The notes: generated by a model from the sequence alone, not told the origin. Shown: positions 9,340-19,096, counted from the stretch's first letter. The stretch: 25,704 nucleotides of DNA from Coptodactyla brooksi (GCA_033557675.1 JAWQRM010000247.1:1-25704); one strand, 5' to 3'. Translations and numbers: made by a program.

Positions 9340-9752
9340 TAGGACACAAAAAGAAAACAATTGCACAGAACCGAACAAAATATTAAAATACAACTAACGC
9401 CTCTGCGGCGAAAAAAACGAAATTACTTTCCGAACAACCCAATAGTTCCAGACAAAACTATACACTCCAACATATAAAGTACGCGATGGAAATTTTAAAG
9501 CAGAAACAATACGAGAAGATGCCAAGAAACTGAGAAAAAGTATAAACCACTCCTCAAGAATGAAGATACCACAACGGACCAAGTGTTCACAATGAAAAAA
9601 TTTTTAACAAAGTACTACGAGTATAAGATTCTAGTGAAACTACCATTTACAAATTGAAGAAAAGCTTACTGCTCGGTTGGAAAGAAGAACTTGATAAGGC
9701 TTATGAAAGAGTTTGAAATACATACTAAACCAGTTAAATCAATCAAGATTAT
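9340..9752. other. Unassigned, possibly repeat-derived
   Basis: A plus-strand stretch near 9440-9580 reads as a basic, helix-forming peptide ('YKVRDGNFKAETIREDAKKL') in one frame, interrupted soon after. It may be a piece of a transposase or LINE protein, but no family motif is clear. Nothing else is seen. Confidence 0.3.
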
Positions 9753-10080
9753 TTGAAGGAAACCCACTGCGATGTTGAAATGAAAGGAAAAGTCTTTGAA
9801 GATTTTGTAATTAGATCAAGACTAATACGCTGCTTTTCAACATCGTTGAGAAGGAATAAAACAGAAAATAGAACAGAGCTATACCAAGAAACTAAAATTG
9901 ATGCTGTAGTGACATCTAAAAGGTTGCAGTGGCTAGAGAATGTGAAAAGAATGGTAGATAGCAGAATAATAAAAGAGGTAACCTGAACAAGACCAGGGAG
10001 CATAAATAGAAGAGGCAAACCGAGAAGGCGAAACAGTCTTATCATTGATACGGAAATGGCTACAATGAGCTGAATTATAA
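9753..10080 (+). pseudogene. LINE ORF2 C-terminal fragment (RTE/endonuclease-RT type)
   Basis: The plus strand carries the typical end of an insect LINE ORF2. 'RNKTENRTELYQETKIDAVV' is followed by 'SKRLQWLENVKRMVDSRII', where the family usually has LxWxGHVxRM. After a stop comes 'RPGSINRRGKPRRRNS', where the family has GRPRxRW. Replacement of the GH by EN and the stop at 9984-9986 show decay. RT catalytic motifs are absent. It probably belongs to the same broad family as the relics at 1-975 and 13.7-17 kb. Confidence 0.75.
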
Positions 10081-10189
10081 AATAAAGCCACAATATTCCT
10101 GCAAGCCAATATTTAATCCAAAGCAAGGTTCTAACTCTCTCCAATTCCATGAGAGAGATGAAGAAACTTCATCACAAAAGCTTGAAACC

Positions 10190-10222
10190 AATCTCTTGAA
10201 TTATATGATAATTCAAGAGATT
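10190..10222. repeat. Perfect hairpin: 15-bp arms, 3-nt loop
   Basis: Arms 10190-10204 (AATCTCTTGAATTAT) and 10208-10222 are exact reverse complements with loop ATG. It lies between the LINE fragment and the Tigger relic. Confidence 0.93.
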
Positions 10223-10599
10223 TGAAGAAATAAGTCATCTCCATAACATAAAATCATTGAAGTTGGTGACCGTACTAAACAACAAATGCTGAATGTCCAC
10301 GAAATAGCTCTATGTCTAAAGAACTTTCATAGTTAGGGGGGAAAAATCAATGCCTGCATTTAAAGCTACGAAACATAGATTGATTCTCCTACTACGAGCT
10401 GAAGCTGCCAGCAATATTATGAAAAATATAAAAAATTATGAAAAATGTACTTTGACTGTCTTCTACAAGTGGAATAGCCAAACCTGGATGACAGCTCATT
10501 TGTTCCGAAAAAAGGATTCCATTCAAAGTATTGATAATATTGGTTCTTGATAATGCACCAAACCATCCCAAACTTTTGATGGAGATGTTTAATAAATTT

Positions 10600-10880
10600 A
10601 ATTAAATAATATTTTTACAATAATATTTTTTCTAATAAATTTATAATAAACTTATTATAATAATATTTTTATAATAATATAAAATCATATTTTAATAAAA
10701 CAATAATGTGTATCTGTGTTTGGTGTACATCAGTTCAATTTCTATCAAAAATTTTTAACTCTCACACAAACTTGCAAAAGCTTCTGAGGATGATTATTTA
10801 ATTAATCGAAACTAGTCAAGCCTAAATATAAACTAACACAGCCAGAAAAGTATTATTATCATAATACCCCTTTTTGATTA
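10600..10880. mobile_element. 281-bp retroposon-like insertion with 9-bp target-site duplication
   Basis: The insertion is bounded by AATAAATTT at 10591-10599 and again at 10881-10889. Removing it with one repeat (290 bp) brings the Tigger 'LDNAPNHP' frame and the 'QPMD' frame into the same register without any other change. The insertion contains an AT-rich, (AATATT)-like tract at 10600-10700 and, in its right half, the hammerhead-like motif at 10780-10821. On the minus strand the AT-rich tract lies at the 3' end, as in the tails of retroposons. Candidate identities are a SINE/LINE 3' fragment or a Penelope-like or retrozyme-like unit. Confidence 0.8.
10780..10821 (+). ncRNA. Candidate minimal type I hammerhead ribozyme motif
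   Basis: The order of elements fits a hammerhead core. GCTT (10780-10783) is followed by CTGAGGA (10784-10790), a match to CUGANGA. A stem then forms between GATTA (10792-10796) and TAATC (10803-10807). GAAA (10808-10811) follows, then C-TA-GTC (10812-10817), with GUC as the NUH cleavage triplet. AAGC (10818-10821) pairs exactly with the opening GCTT. Weak points are an unpaired T at 10791 and stem III, which has only A-U and C-G pairs with a 2-nt loop. Very short stem III is known for hammerheads in Penelope-like retroelements, which are thought to work as dimers. This is a hand-fold, not a covariance-model hit. Confidence 0.35.
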
Positions 10881-11625
10881 AATAAATTTGTTCTTTTCCT
10901 TGCTGCCAACACAACATCCATTCTACAGCCCATGGATCCAGGAGTCATGTGGACTTCTAAGTCTTATCATTTCAGGAACACATTTTGTATAATGTCAATC
11001 TTTTTAACGATTTTAGACGAAATAAAATATATTCGTAATTCATGAGCTAATGGCAACACATTCATATCAACAGAAGTTTGAAGTAGTCTTATCAATAATT
11101 TTGAGGGGTTCACTACTTCAGGAGAAGATCCAGGTCTCACGTGACCGCAAGTCATTAGGCACCCAAACTTGTAGTATGGTAATGATTAAAATAAAACTCC
11201 TAAGTGTCGCAATTGAAAAACTCAGCGGCGTAACAAAATTAGTTTACTGTTAAATAACAGGAAAAGAAAGATTTTATAGATCTAAAAAATCTTTTGTTGG
11301 ATATCAACTAAACAGATGATATTTAATAATTAATAAGAAATTGCAGCAAACACTTTGAAAAGTTCGAATAACGAAAAAGTACTCAGTTCACGAACGCCTA
11401 TGTTTGAAATGTCAAGATCTAGTTGCTTTTTAGTGACACACACAAAAATATCACAATACTACCAAACTACTATAAGCAAATTCTTAGAACAGGAATCTGC
11501 ATTTGACGATAGGTATAAAGCTGCATATAAAACAAAGAGAAAAAGCACAAGTACTTAATCTTGAAATAGGCTGTGAAGATGTGTCTGATTTAATAAAATC
11601 TTATGACACAATTTTAACTGATTAG

Positions 11626-12330
11626 GTATTCCTTCTTATGAACGAGTAGATAATTGTTAAAGTACAATCTATTAATGATGATGGAAACAATGTTGAAATG
11701 ACAATAAAATAATTTAGAATATTTCTTAGATTTGAAAGAATTCACATAAACTTTGAATAAACTTCTAATGCTGGTAAAATGTTATCAAACAACAATGCAC
11801 AGAAAACTTTATTATTCACCTTATTATTTTTATATTTTAAATTACCTTATATTTTCAAAAATGATTAGAAATGAGGCTGATGTTTTAAAATTAATTTAAC
11901 TAATTCAATTCGTATTGTCCAAATAATTATTATTTGGGAACAAAAACTTCATCTTATTGCAATTAATTACAAACTTATTAATTAATTACAAACTTAATCA
12001 GAGGCTTTCATGAGAAAAAATGGTAAATAAATCAAATTCAAAACATTTTGACAAAGATGGCTGAAATGTCATGCAGACGTCAAGGTAGATTCAATTCTTT
12101 CAAGCTGTTCAATACTCGAAAAGTAATCAACTATATACAGGGTCTCAATTAAATCACTAGCACCCCATTTTTGACTTTTACGTTTCAAGCTATCGAAATG
12201 AAATTTTTCAAATGTAATCCGTCTGTCAGAGTCTGCTAATGTTTCGATTGACATCCCGCTTTAATATGAAATGTAATAAGCACAATAGCATACTATTCTA
12301 ATAACCATAATGAACAAAAGAATAAGACTG
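11626..12330. other. AT-rich non-coding stretch
   Basis: No gene recognised. Around 12131-12170 the sequence ACAGGGTCTCAATTAAATCACTAGCACCCC resembles a transposon terminus of the CAGGGT type, but no partner end was found. The minus-strand open frame 12254-12069 overlaps it and is not supported. Confidence 0.4.
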
Positions 12331-12448
12331 AAGTTGTGGATTTTGAAACCTTTAGCTAGTAACAAAGTTAAATAATGCCATCACTACACTAAAACCGAAG
12401 AGTTTATGATCTTTCGATTTTGGTGTAGTGGTGGTGGCGCTGTTTAAC
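12331..12448. repeat. Dispersed repeat unit containing an imperfect inverted repeat
   Basis: Positions 12331-12400 match 15614-15690 in direct orientation (GAAGTTGTGGATTTTG, then AACAAAGTTAAA(T/C)AATGCCATCACTAC, about 85% by eye). Within this copy, 12367-12400 and 12411-12448 form an imperfect inverted repeat ending in GTTAAA/TTTAAC. This marks a repeat family of unknown type. Confidence 0.7.
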
Positions 12449-13189
12449 CAAACATGGTTGTGTTTATTGCTATATTCCCACGCTTCTGGCGTTGTCCAAA
12501 CGTTCTCACCTGGATACCTGATTTAATCGAACGTTTTGCCCAGGGTTAGTTTCGAAATGTGGTGTAGCCGTCCCGTCTGAGAATATCAGTTGGTAACCTT
12601 TGGCATTTAGGATCACTTACCTGGAGAGACTTCGGTATTCCCTCGAGAAAGTACGACTACGATGGGACATCAACAAAAAAGAACACATACAGAACAGACA
12701 AGCAAATGTCAGGTCCCCTGAACATTGGGGTTTGTACGAAATAACGGTCTTCAGTCCCCAATCTGATTCGTCACCCTTCTATGTATTTTTCAATATTTAT
12801 TTCTTGAAGTAACTTTCACTGGAATCCTTTGATCGAAAGATATACATATTAAGAAATACTATTGTAGTAAAACCATCTAAAATTGGAAGCTAAATAAATT
12901 TGTGCAAAATAAATTTTACACTAACATTTTTGAAACGAAAACTTAAAAATTCAGACCATATTGCTGTAAAATAATACTCTTGAAAGAGTATTTCGTTTCG
13001 TAAGTGCCATTTTCGAGTAAAATCAAACCGAAATTTCACCCTGCCATTATTGAAACACAGGTGTGAGACCGAAATTAAGGGGCAATATTTTGCCGGTTGC
13101 TGGGATCAATGCTACCTTTATGGAAAAAAAACTTGCCATAAACATAGGCCCAAAAATGCTTCCTAAATATTAAAGCACTGTCCCCTTAA
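12449..13189. other. Non-coding, partly duplicated sequence
   Basis: No gene recognised. The segment around 13060-13150 shows weak direct similarity to 13500-13600 (both contain GAAATTAA, GCCAATATTTT-like and AACA(C/T)AG(C/G)CC-like stretches), suggesting old tandem or repeated insertions. Confidence 0.35.
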
Positions 13190-13265
13190 AGGAAGACCCT
13201 GAAGATTTGTTCTGACTGACACTGTCCTGAAGACCCTTAATATTTCCGAAACCGGTTAAGATATA
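13190..13265 (+). repeat. Retroposon 3'-end-like motif with a decayed hammerhead-type core
   Basis: CCTGAAGA occurs twice (13198 and 13226). The second is followed 14 bases later by CGAAACCGGTT. The spacing CUGANGA ... GAAAC-NN-GU-H is the same as in the 10780 motif, but neither stem I nor stem II can be drawn. Motifs of the form CTGAAGA...CGAAACCGGT are frequent in insect retroposon ends, so this is best called a repeat end. Confidence 0.35.
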
Positions 13266-13734
13266 ATTCTGAAAATACTACACTTCATGCTGAAACTATT
13301 ACTGTAGACATAGTTTTAAAACATCTCAAACTGGATGAGTGGGAGAATAAATATTGCCTTAATATTCTTGTGCATTGATTGTTTAAATTATGTTATATAA
13401 ACTTAAAACTTTATTCTTTAAACTTTTTCTTTACTATGAAATTGGACCGTTACCTTATTTCGATCAGATGTACCATTTTAACATCAAGATAACATTTAAT
13501 AGTCGAGGTGACCATGGTATGGGGGTGAAATTAAAAGCCAATATTTTATTAGCGTGTTATATTACCATGATGTAGGAAAAATTGCTATGAACACAGCCAC
13601 CCCTTTGCTTATACCTCACCTTTTTCTATGTAGAACCTGATTGATTTTAATATATTTACGTGGGTGTCTATTGATAGTGAAATATCGATATCCTCTGTAT
13701 ATAGAAATTACCATTTATTTTTGATTACCGAATA

Positions 13735-14955
13735 TTAATTTCTACCTTAGCTTACCTTAATCATTAACACCTAATCTACCCGGTAAGAGTATCTGAATTT
13801 TCGAGAGTTGCTTGTCCATAATTGTTTCCTGCGCCACTTCATTAAGGGTTTGCATTTTTCTCTTCGTTTTTCAGCCACAGTTCTTATTTCCTCATTCTGG
13901 TGATATACTAATACCTCTTAGTTCGTTTTATAAACTTTATACTTAATTGTTCTTTTAAAAATATTGTTTCTCTTTCTGCCCATGTTCGTTTTGCTTTGTA
14001 TTCTTTGTAAAATCGCATTTCTGTTACTTCTATTTTCATTTCTATGTTTTTCAGTGTTGTTCAAGATTCTGAGTCATAAGTTATCATTTTTTAAATATCT
14101 GTATTATTGTTTCTTTTGACATTTCTTTGTTTCCCAAACAAAATATCTCAAGCTTTTATTTTCTCTTGTATTATCTCTTAGGTTCATGTCTTCTCGCTAT
14201 TCTTGTTCTTACATTTCCTCACACATCACTTCCATTTCATGATATTACAACTCCTAAATATTTAAATTTCGTGACCTGGTGCAATTTTGCATTGTCTACC
14301 TGTATATTAGTTCTAATTTCCATCAATCTTCATTGTCTTGCTTCTATCTAGATTGATTTTCATGTTGTATATATTCAGGGTCTCTTTATACATATTTAGG
14401 TTTTTATTCCAGGTGTATTTTAGACTTCTTTATTTTGTGCATTTTTCAATATCTCACTTCTTAGTTTTTGGTCATTTTCTTGGTTTCTATGGCTTCGTTC
14501 ACTACAATAGAGAATATTAAGGGGTGAATAAACATCCTTGTCTGATGCCGCTAGTCGTCTCAAACATCTCTGATATTTCGTTTTTAGTTTTTCATAATTC
14601 TTAGTAGGCTAGTAATAAGTTTTGTATAGCGTTATTTGTGCTTTTTTTGTACCTCTCTTTGCATTAATCTTTCCCATACGGTGTTTCTTTCTGTTCAGTC
14701 AAATGACTCATTTACATTTCCTACTTCAGTAGTAACTTTTTCTATAATTTGCCTGAGGATAAATATAGTAATTAATTTCGAAATATGTTTATTACCTAGT
14801 ATGATATTTTGGCTTTGGTATGACAGACGTTGAAAGTTGTATCGGCACACAGTTTCAAGACATGCAACTGTCAATTTTTCTTTCAAATAATTTTATAAGG
14901 TTATATGGCTACTTCCGTATACTCATGGAGAAGTCAAAATATTTTAAATTATTAG
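13735..14955 (-). pseudogene. LINE reverse transcriptase relic, left arm of an inverted pair
   Basis: On the minus strand an RT segment starts with 'ITIFILRQIIEK' (14780-14745), the region just before the first palm Asp. 'HPLIFSIVVNEAI' (near 14532-14490) corresponds to LSPxLFNIVxD. 'IQVDNAKLHQVTKFKYLGVV' (14310-14250) is the classical thumb-side motif. The 3' end, GTAGATTAGGTG...TAATGATT, lies near 13785-13755. The YADD box is missing in a deletion, and stops are numerous. The whole block is repeated in inverted orientation at about 15822-16957. Confidence 0.78.
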
Positions 14956-15173
14956 AAAGCAGAGTGGTTTGAAAACTGTTAGAATCAAAAAACGTTTTTG
15001 TGAATTGTCATGAAATTTTCGGAATAGACTTTGAATTTATTATATATTTACTCCGCTGTGAGCGAATAAATATTGTTCGAAGATACAAAATACTTGCAAT
15101 GTGCAAGAAAAACTATGTTCAGTAGCCTTTTCTAGCACATTTTATTTTGCCTCAAAAGCTACTGAAACATTGC

Positions 15174-15372
15174 ACCGAGAAAAAATACAAGAAAAAGCTT
15201 TTGTGTATTTTTAATTAGTGATATCGAAATGTGATTAGAATTAAAAAAAATGGCTACTTTAACTAAAAACTATATCGTTGGAAATCCGATACTGACCTTT
15301 TTTAAATCTAGTCACGTTTTCCATATCGCTAACTAAAAATACGTAAAAGCTTTCTCTTGTTTTTATCTCGGT
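15174..15372. mobile_element. Fold-back MITE-like element with ~75-bp inverted repeats
   Basis: Arms 15174-15250 and 15298-15372 are imperfect reverse complements. They start and end ACCGAGA/TCTC GGT and share AAAAGCTTT, AAAAATAC and ATATCG blocks, with a 47-bp loop. By eye about 80% of positions pair. No coding capacity and no clear target duplication. It sits in the spacer between two inverted LINE relics. Confidence 0.75.
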
Positions 15373-15613
15373 ACCTATTATCGAATTCAGAATAATTGAT
15401 ACCTGTGTTCGCAAGCGGATATTTTTGAAACCACTTCACCGAAGAAATTGAAAAAGACTTCGTTACACTCGGCATTTATTTCTTAATATCATACGAAGAA
15501 ATCATTTTTTTACAAGTTATAGAACGGTCAAGGGATGTAATCTTATTTTTTATAAATCCGTATTGTCAATTCCAACGTTTATGACTACTTTCAAACAATG
15601 AAGTTATTTTCCA

Positions 15614-15700
15614 CAGAAGTTGTGGATTTTGGAATCTTCGGCTTAATAACAAAGTTAAACAATGCCATCACTACGCCAAAACCGAAAAGCTTTTGCTCGA
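15614..15700. repeat. Second copy of the 12.33-kb dispersed repeat
   Basis: Direct repeat of 12331-12400 (see that entry), continuing here with CGAAAAGCTTTTGCTCGATG. The 86-codon open frame 15598-15858 runs through it and is not supported as a gene, because the copy at 12.3 kb does not keep the frame. Confidence 0.7.
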
Positions 15701-15821
15701 TGCACGTTTCGCTGACCATGTCAGCATCGTCGGGAGCGACAGAGACAAACTTTGATCTCACGAGCTATTTTATCAAAACTAACTCCTTAATACACTCTAA
15801 TACTACATTTTATGACAATAC

Positions 15822-16957
15822 AAAATATTTTGACTCTTCCGTGAGTGCACAGAAGTAACCATGTAACCCCACATAATTATTATTTAAAAGAAAGATTGAC
15901 AGTTGCAGATTATCATCAATATCTGCACTTCTTGAAACTGTAAATACAACTTTCGACATTTTTCATGCCAAAATCAAAATGCCATATATAAAACAAAAAT
16001 ACTTTGAAATTAATTATGGGGAAATGGTTAAAAGCCCAAATTTAAAAAGAAAACATACTGACCAATAATTATTCATGTTCAGACCAAATAATGGAGTTAC
16101 TATATTTATCCTCAGGCAAATTATGCACAAAAGCCATTAGTGAAGAAGGATATGTACAACTGGCTTTCATACATTTAGAAAAAGCATTTGATGGAATAGA
16201 CAGAAACGGCATAAGATAAACAATAAAGAAAAGGAAAGCTAAACACGAAATATTAGACATGTTTGAGACAACCAGCAGCCTCAGACAAAGATAGATAGTC
16301 AACCCATTATTGTTCTCTGGTGTACTGAACGAAACCATAAAAGAAGCCAAGAAAAGAACAAAAAACTACGAAGTGAGATAGTTGAAAATGCACAAATATA
16401 GAGACATCCGACATACACCTTAAAACAACACACTGATACAGATAGATAATACCAAATTGAAGCAGGTCACAAAATTTAGGTATTTAGCGATATGACAAAA
16501 TCTAAGAACAAGAAGGAATATTATTTAAAAGCTTAAGAGATTTGTTTTTGGTAAACAAAGGAATATTAAAAGGAAACAAGAATACAAATATTCAAAAAAT
16601 GATAACTTATGATTCAGTATCTTGGACAACCACTGAAAAACGCAAAGCAAAACGAATTAATACAAAACAATGGAAAAGGAAAGAAACAATACTTTTAGAG
16701 AAGAATTAGGAACAAAGTTTAAGGAATGAGCAATGGTGGTATTAGCATATCACCAGAATGAGTGAAGATGGTATAACGAGGAACTAAGAATTGCGGCTGA
16801 AAAACAAGATGAAAAATGCAAACCCTTAATGAAGTGACGCAGGAGACAATTATGGAGAAGGAACTCTTAGAAATTCAGAAATCAATAACCTTACACCCGG
16901 AGGGGTAGATTAGGTGCTAATGATTGACGTAAGGTGAGGTAGAAATTAATTCACGGT
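15822..16957 (+). pseudogene. LINE reverse transcriptase relic, right arm of an inverted pair
   Basis: Mirror copy of 13735-14955. The plus strand reads 'TIFILRQI' near 16100, 'GYVQLAFIHLEKAFDGIDRN' (16149-16208, the first palm motif, where the family has FIDLEKAFD, so one D reads H), and 'NPLLFSGVLNETIKEAKKRT' (16300-16360). 'IDNTKLKQVTKFRYLAI' (16446-16495) follows, then a LINE C-terminus, and the 3' end GTAGATTAGGTGCTAATGATT near 16906-16926. Stops and frameshifts break it throughout. Shared sequence with the left arm continues upstream of the RT to about 15822. Confidence 0.78.
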
Positions 16958-17231
16958 CATCAGAAAAATAAAACAGTAATTTCTGTACACAGAGAGTGTG
17001 CAATGCAGAGATTTCTGCACTGCTACCATTAATAGACACTCACTCAAATATTTTGAAATTAATTTGATTACTTCTAGTAATACATAAAACATACTGATAA
17101 AATTTCATTTCAGGTCCATACCATGACCACCTTTACTATTAAATGTTCTAAATATTAAATTTTTTTCTTTTTTTATTAAACCCTTATAGTGGATAGAGTG
17201 CAAGGTTAGGCCTCGATAAACACACACACAC
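16958..17231. other. Non-coding stretch with a short CA repeat
   Basis: AT-rich sequence of no recognised origin, ending in a short (CA)n tract at about 17220-17232 directly against the repeat that starts at 17232. Confidence 0.5.
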
Positions 17232-17395
17232 AGTCATTAGTGGATCGAGAATGCAGTAAACAATCAACGCTAACCGCGACCCACCGAGAAGCGCTCATGT
17301 AGCAGCTCAGCCACCTCAATAATTGCTATATAAGCGCGATTAAATTAATAACAGATATTTATCGTGTATTCATGGTAGATATGTAGTCATAGTGT
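17232..17395 (+). repeat. Left member of a distant inverted repeat pair
   Basis: About 110 bp (17232-17341) match the reverse complement of 22421-22527 at roughly 80-85% by eye, including TCGAGAATGCAGTAAACAAT, GTAGCAGCTCAG and CACCTCAATAATT. Weaker similarity continues inward to about 17395. Both copies point outward in the same relative sense, as terminal repeats would. Confidence 0.8.
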
Positions 17396-17484
17396 ATTCA
17401 TTGATAGTGTGAATGAATGACAGAACCTTCAACAGTAAGAAAAAGTTGTTTTAATTTCATCTACCATTTCAGCCTATGTGGGTT

Positions 17485-17529
17485 TTTTTATTATAATCTG
17501 GTCATTTATTGACCAGATTATAATAAAAA
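17485..17529. repeat. Perfect hairpin: 20-bp arms, 5-nt loop
   Basis: Arms 17485-17504 and 17510-17529 are exact reverse complements (TTTTTATTATAATCTGGTCA on the left) with loop TTTAT. It lies just downstream of the broken end of the jockey ORF2 relic. Confidence 0.95.
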
Positions 17530-17581
17530 TCAATCAGCAATTTGAGACTAATGTAATTTAACGCAATGAGAGATAATTACA

Positions 17582-18193
17582 CTAAGGTGTATTCATCAGT
17601 GTCCGAAGTGTCTCATTATTTACTAGTACAGGGTTGTAGGATTTCTGAATGATGTTTTTACGTAAAGTTAAAGAAATTGATGAATAATCCGTATTCAGGA
17701 CATATTTTTGATATATTATATAATTATTGGATATATTATGTTTCGCGTTATAATTACCCCCACTGGTGATCCTATAGTTTCCTATAGTTTTAAAAAATTC
17801 AATGTACCTTTCAGCTTTGATCTTGTGCTTTTGAGGGCTATACAGACCGAATACAATAAGGTTGTAGTATTTTGTCCTTATATCAACAGCTGTTGCTTGA
17901 ATATCTTTCGCTTCGAATTTGATTCCTTCATTGTGGTAGAGATTATCTTTCACTATTACTCCACTTCCACCCTTAGCTGAATTATCAGGATGTATGGTGC
18001 GATAGACTTTATAACCTCTAAATCTAATAACTGATTATTTTGTGAAGGGCGTCTCTGATACTAAGTCAATTATGTTCATATCTAGTACTACTTACAACTC
18101 TTGTTGATGTTGCTGTAGTCCATTAGCATTCCATATCATAATTTTAAGTGTACTGACCATTTCTATTCTTAGAGGTGGCTCCTTTGGTGCCAT
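17582..18193 (-). pseudogene. Jockey-type LINE ORF2 relic, N-terminal endonuclease domain
   Basis: One frame runs from ATG 18193 leftwards. It shows the APE-type endonuclease of jockey ORF2, which nicks target DNA for target-primed reverse transcription. Visible motifs are 'LKIMIWNANGLQQH' (Asn of the active site), 'DLVSETPFT' (Glu), 'GYKVYRTIHPD', 'GGSGVIVK', 'DIQATAVDI', 'YSPQKHKIKAERYIEFFKTI' and 'SGGNYNAKH'. In the last motif the family has GGDYNAKH, so an active-site Asp reads Asn. In-frame stops are at 18092-18094 and 18035-18037. Family similarity ends after NAKH, and no RT domain follows. The element is dead and 3' truncated or rearranged. Confidence 0.85.
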
Positions 18194-18407
18194 AGTCCAA
18201 GGTAGTTAATCGTTTTTAAATTTTCTTGAATAACCGTTCTTGCTTAATTAAGTTATTATTCGGTTCAACTTTCTGTGGTTACAGAGTTCCCTTTATTGCC
18301 TGAAAATAAATCAAGTAGTTTTATTCATTTCTACCTCCCTTTTCATTTGTTGCTTTGATGGTCCTGTCTTTTCGTAAGATGTATTTTAATTTTTTGCATT
18401 TCCTTAG

Positions 18408-18869
18408 CTATTCTACGGTATAACCACGGTAGGTAGACACGTGAGGTTTTCCACAATTTATGCATTTTAGTTTTACATCTGCTGCTTTATCACACTTTTT
18501 TGTGTGGTGCTTTCCGATGCATTTGGCAGTTTTACATTGCGGGATTAGTTTTGATTTCTTTATGGGATCTATAACTACTTTAATACCCAACATATCAGTG
18601 ATCTGGTATATTTTATCTACGTTTTCCTCGTGCCTAAATTCTAATACGAACATGTTTAGCTGTTCTTTGGTCTTCCATTTTAGTTTATTTACTACTTGTA
18701 GTATTTTAAACCCTTTTCTCTGCAGGTCCTGAACAATTTTTCGTGTGTCACATTTATGGAGCAGATTTTTGACTATTCCCTTGATTGATCTCCCTTGTTT
18801 GTTCTTATAAGAGTGCCATTGCAAGTTAAGATTACCTAATAATGTGTACCAGCATTCTATAGCAGTCAC
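18408..18869 (-). pseudogene. Jockey-type LINE ORF1 (gag-like, zinc-knuckle) relic
   Basis: Upstream of ORF2 in the same orientation, as in jockey elements. 'NLQWHSYKNKQGRSIKGIVK' and 'DLQRKGFKILQVVNKLKWKT' match the conserved domain preceding the zinc knuckles of insect jockey ORF1 (nucleic-acid-binding, needed for the retrotransposition particle). 'LIPQC...KC' and 'CINCGKPHVSTYRGY' follow. The first knuckle is compressed by a small deletion, and in the second the final Cys position reads Tyr. The frame closes at 18408, but similarity continues to about 18340 in other frames. The N-terminal third is missing beyond 18869. Confidence 0.87.
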
Positions 18870-19096
18870 TATGATTTACATTTATTTTAATATTTTGTAT
18901 ATATAATCTTAATTCGAAATTCTGTATTGTGTATGCTGTATCTGTTTGCTTCACAAATGTTAAAGCAGAATTGTAGTAGTATTCATATAAATAAGGTTAA
19001 AAATAAAATTACATAGTCAAATAAATCTAAACTGGTTTGGGCGCTTATGTACATTAACGGACCCACTATTTTTTGTATGAAATTTTACAGAAAAGG
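18870..19096. other. Non-coding stretch between the jockey and Merlin relics
   Basis: AT-rich; presumably contains the decayed 5' side of the jockey element. Nothing specific recognised. Confidence 0.45.

Larger units (their letters stand above)
10290..11625 (+). pseudogene. Tigger/pogo-like (DDE_1) transposase relic, interrupted by an insertion
   Basis: Ordered blocks of a Tigger-type transposase are present. 'NVHEIAL' (10292-10312) corresponds to NVDETxL, so the first catalytic Asp reads as His. 'SMPAFKATKHRLILLLRAEA' (10347-10406) follows, then 'LTVFYKWNSQTWMTAHLF' (10452-10505). 'LVLDNAPNHPKLLMEMF' (10540-10590) holds the second Asp at 10549-10551. 'ANTTSILQPMDPGV' (10903-10946) holds the third Asp at 10935-10937, followed by 'KSYHFRNTF'. 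A C-terminal 'EDVSDLIKSYDTILTD' lies at 11575-11622. A 281-bp insertion splits the second and third Asp blocks. The part between 11060 and 11570 is unrecognisable. These proteins derive from nuclear cut-and-paste transposons that target TA; this copy is dead. Confidence 0.85.

Noticed and set aside
11355..11558. 67-codon plus-strand open frame between Tigger blocks
   Set aside because: Does not resemble the Tigger region expected there and has no other family similarity; may be a further insertion, but no ends were found.
13190..13265. A second hammerhead ribozyme
   Set aside because: The CTGAAGA and GAAAC core spacing is present but neither stem I nor stem II can form, so only a repeat-end motif is reported.
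18460..18732. 90-codon plus-strand open frame
   Set aside because: Shadow of the jockey ORF1 on the opposite strand.
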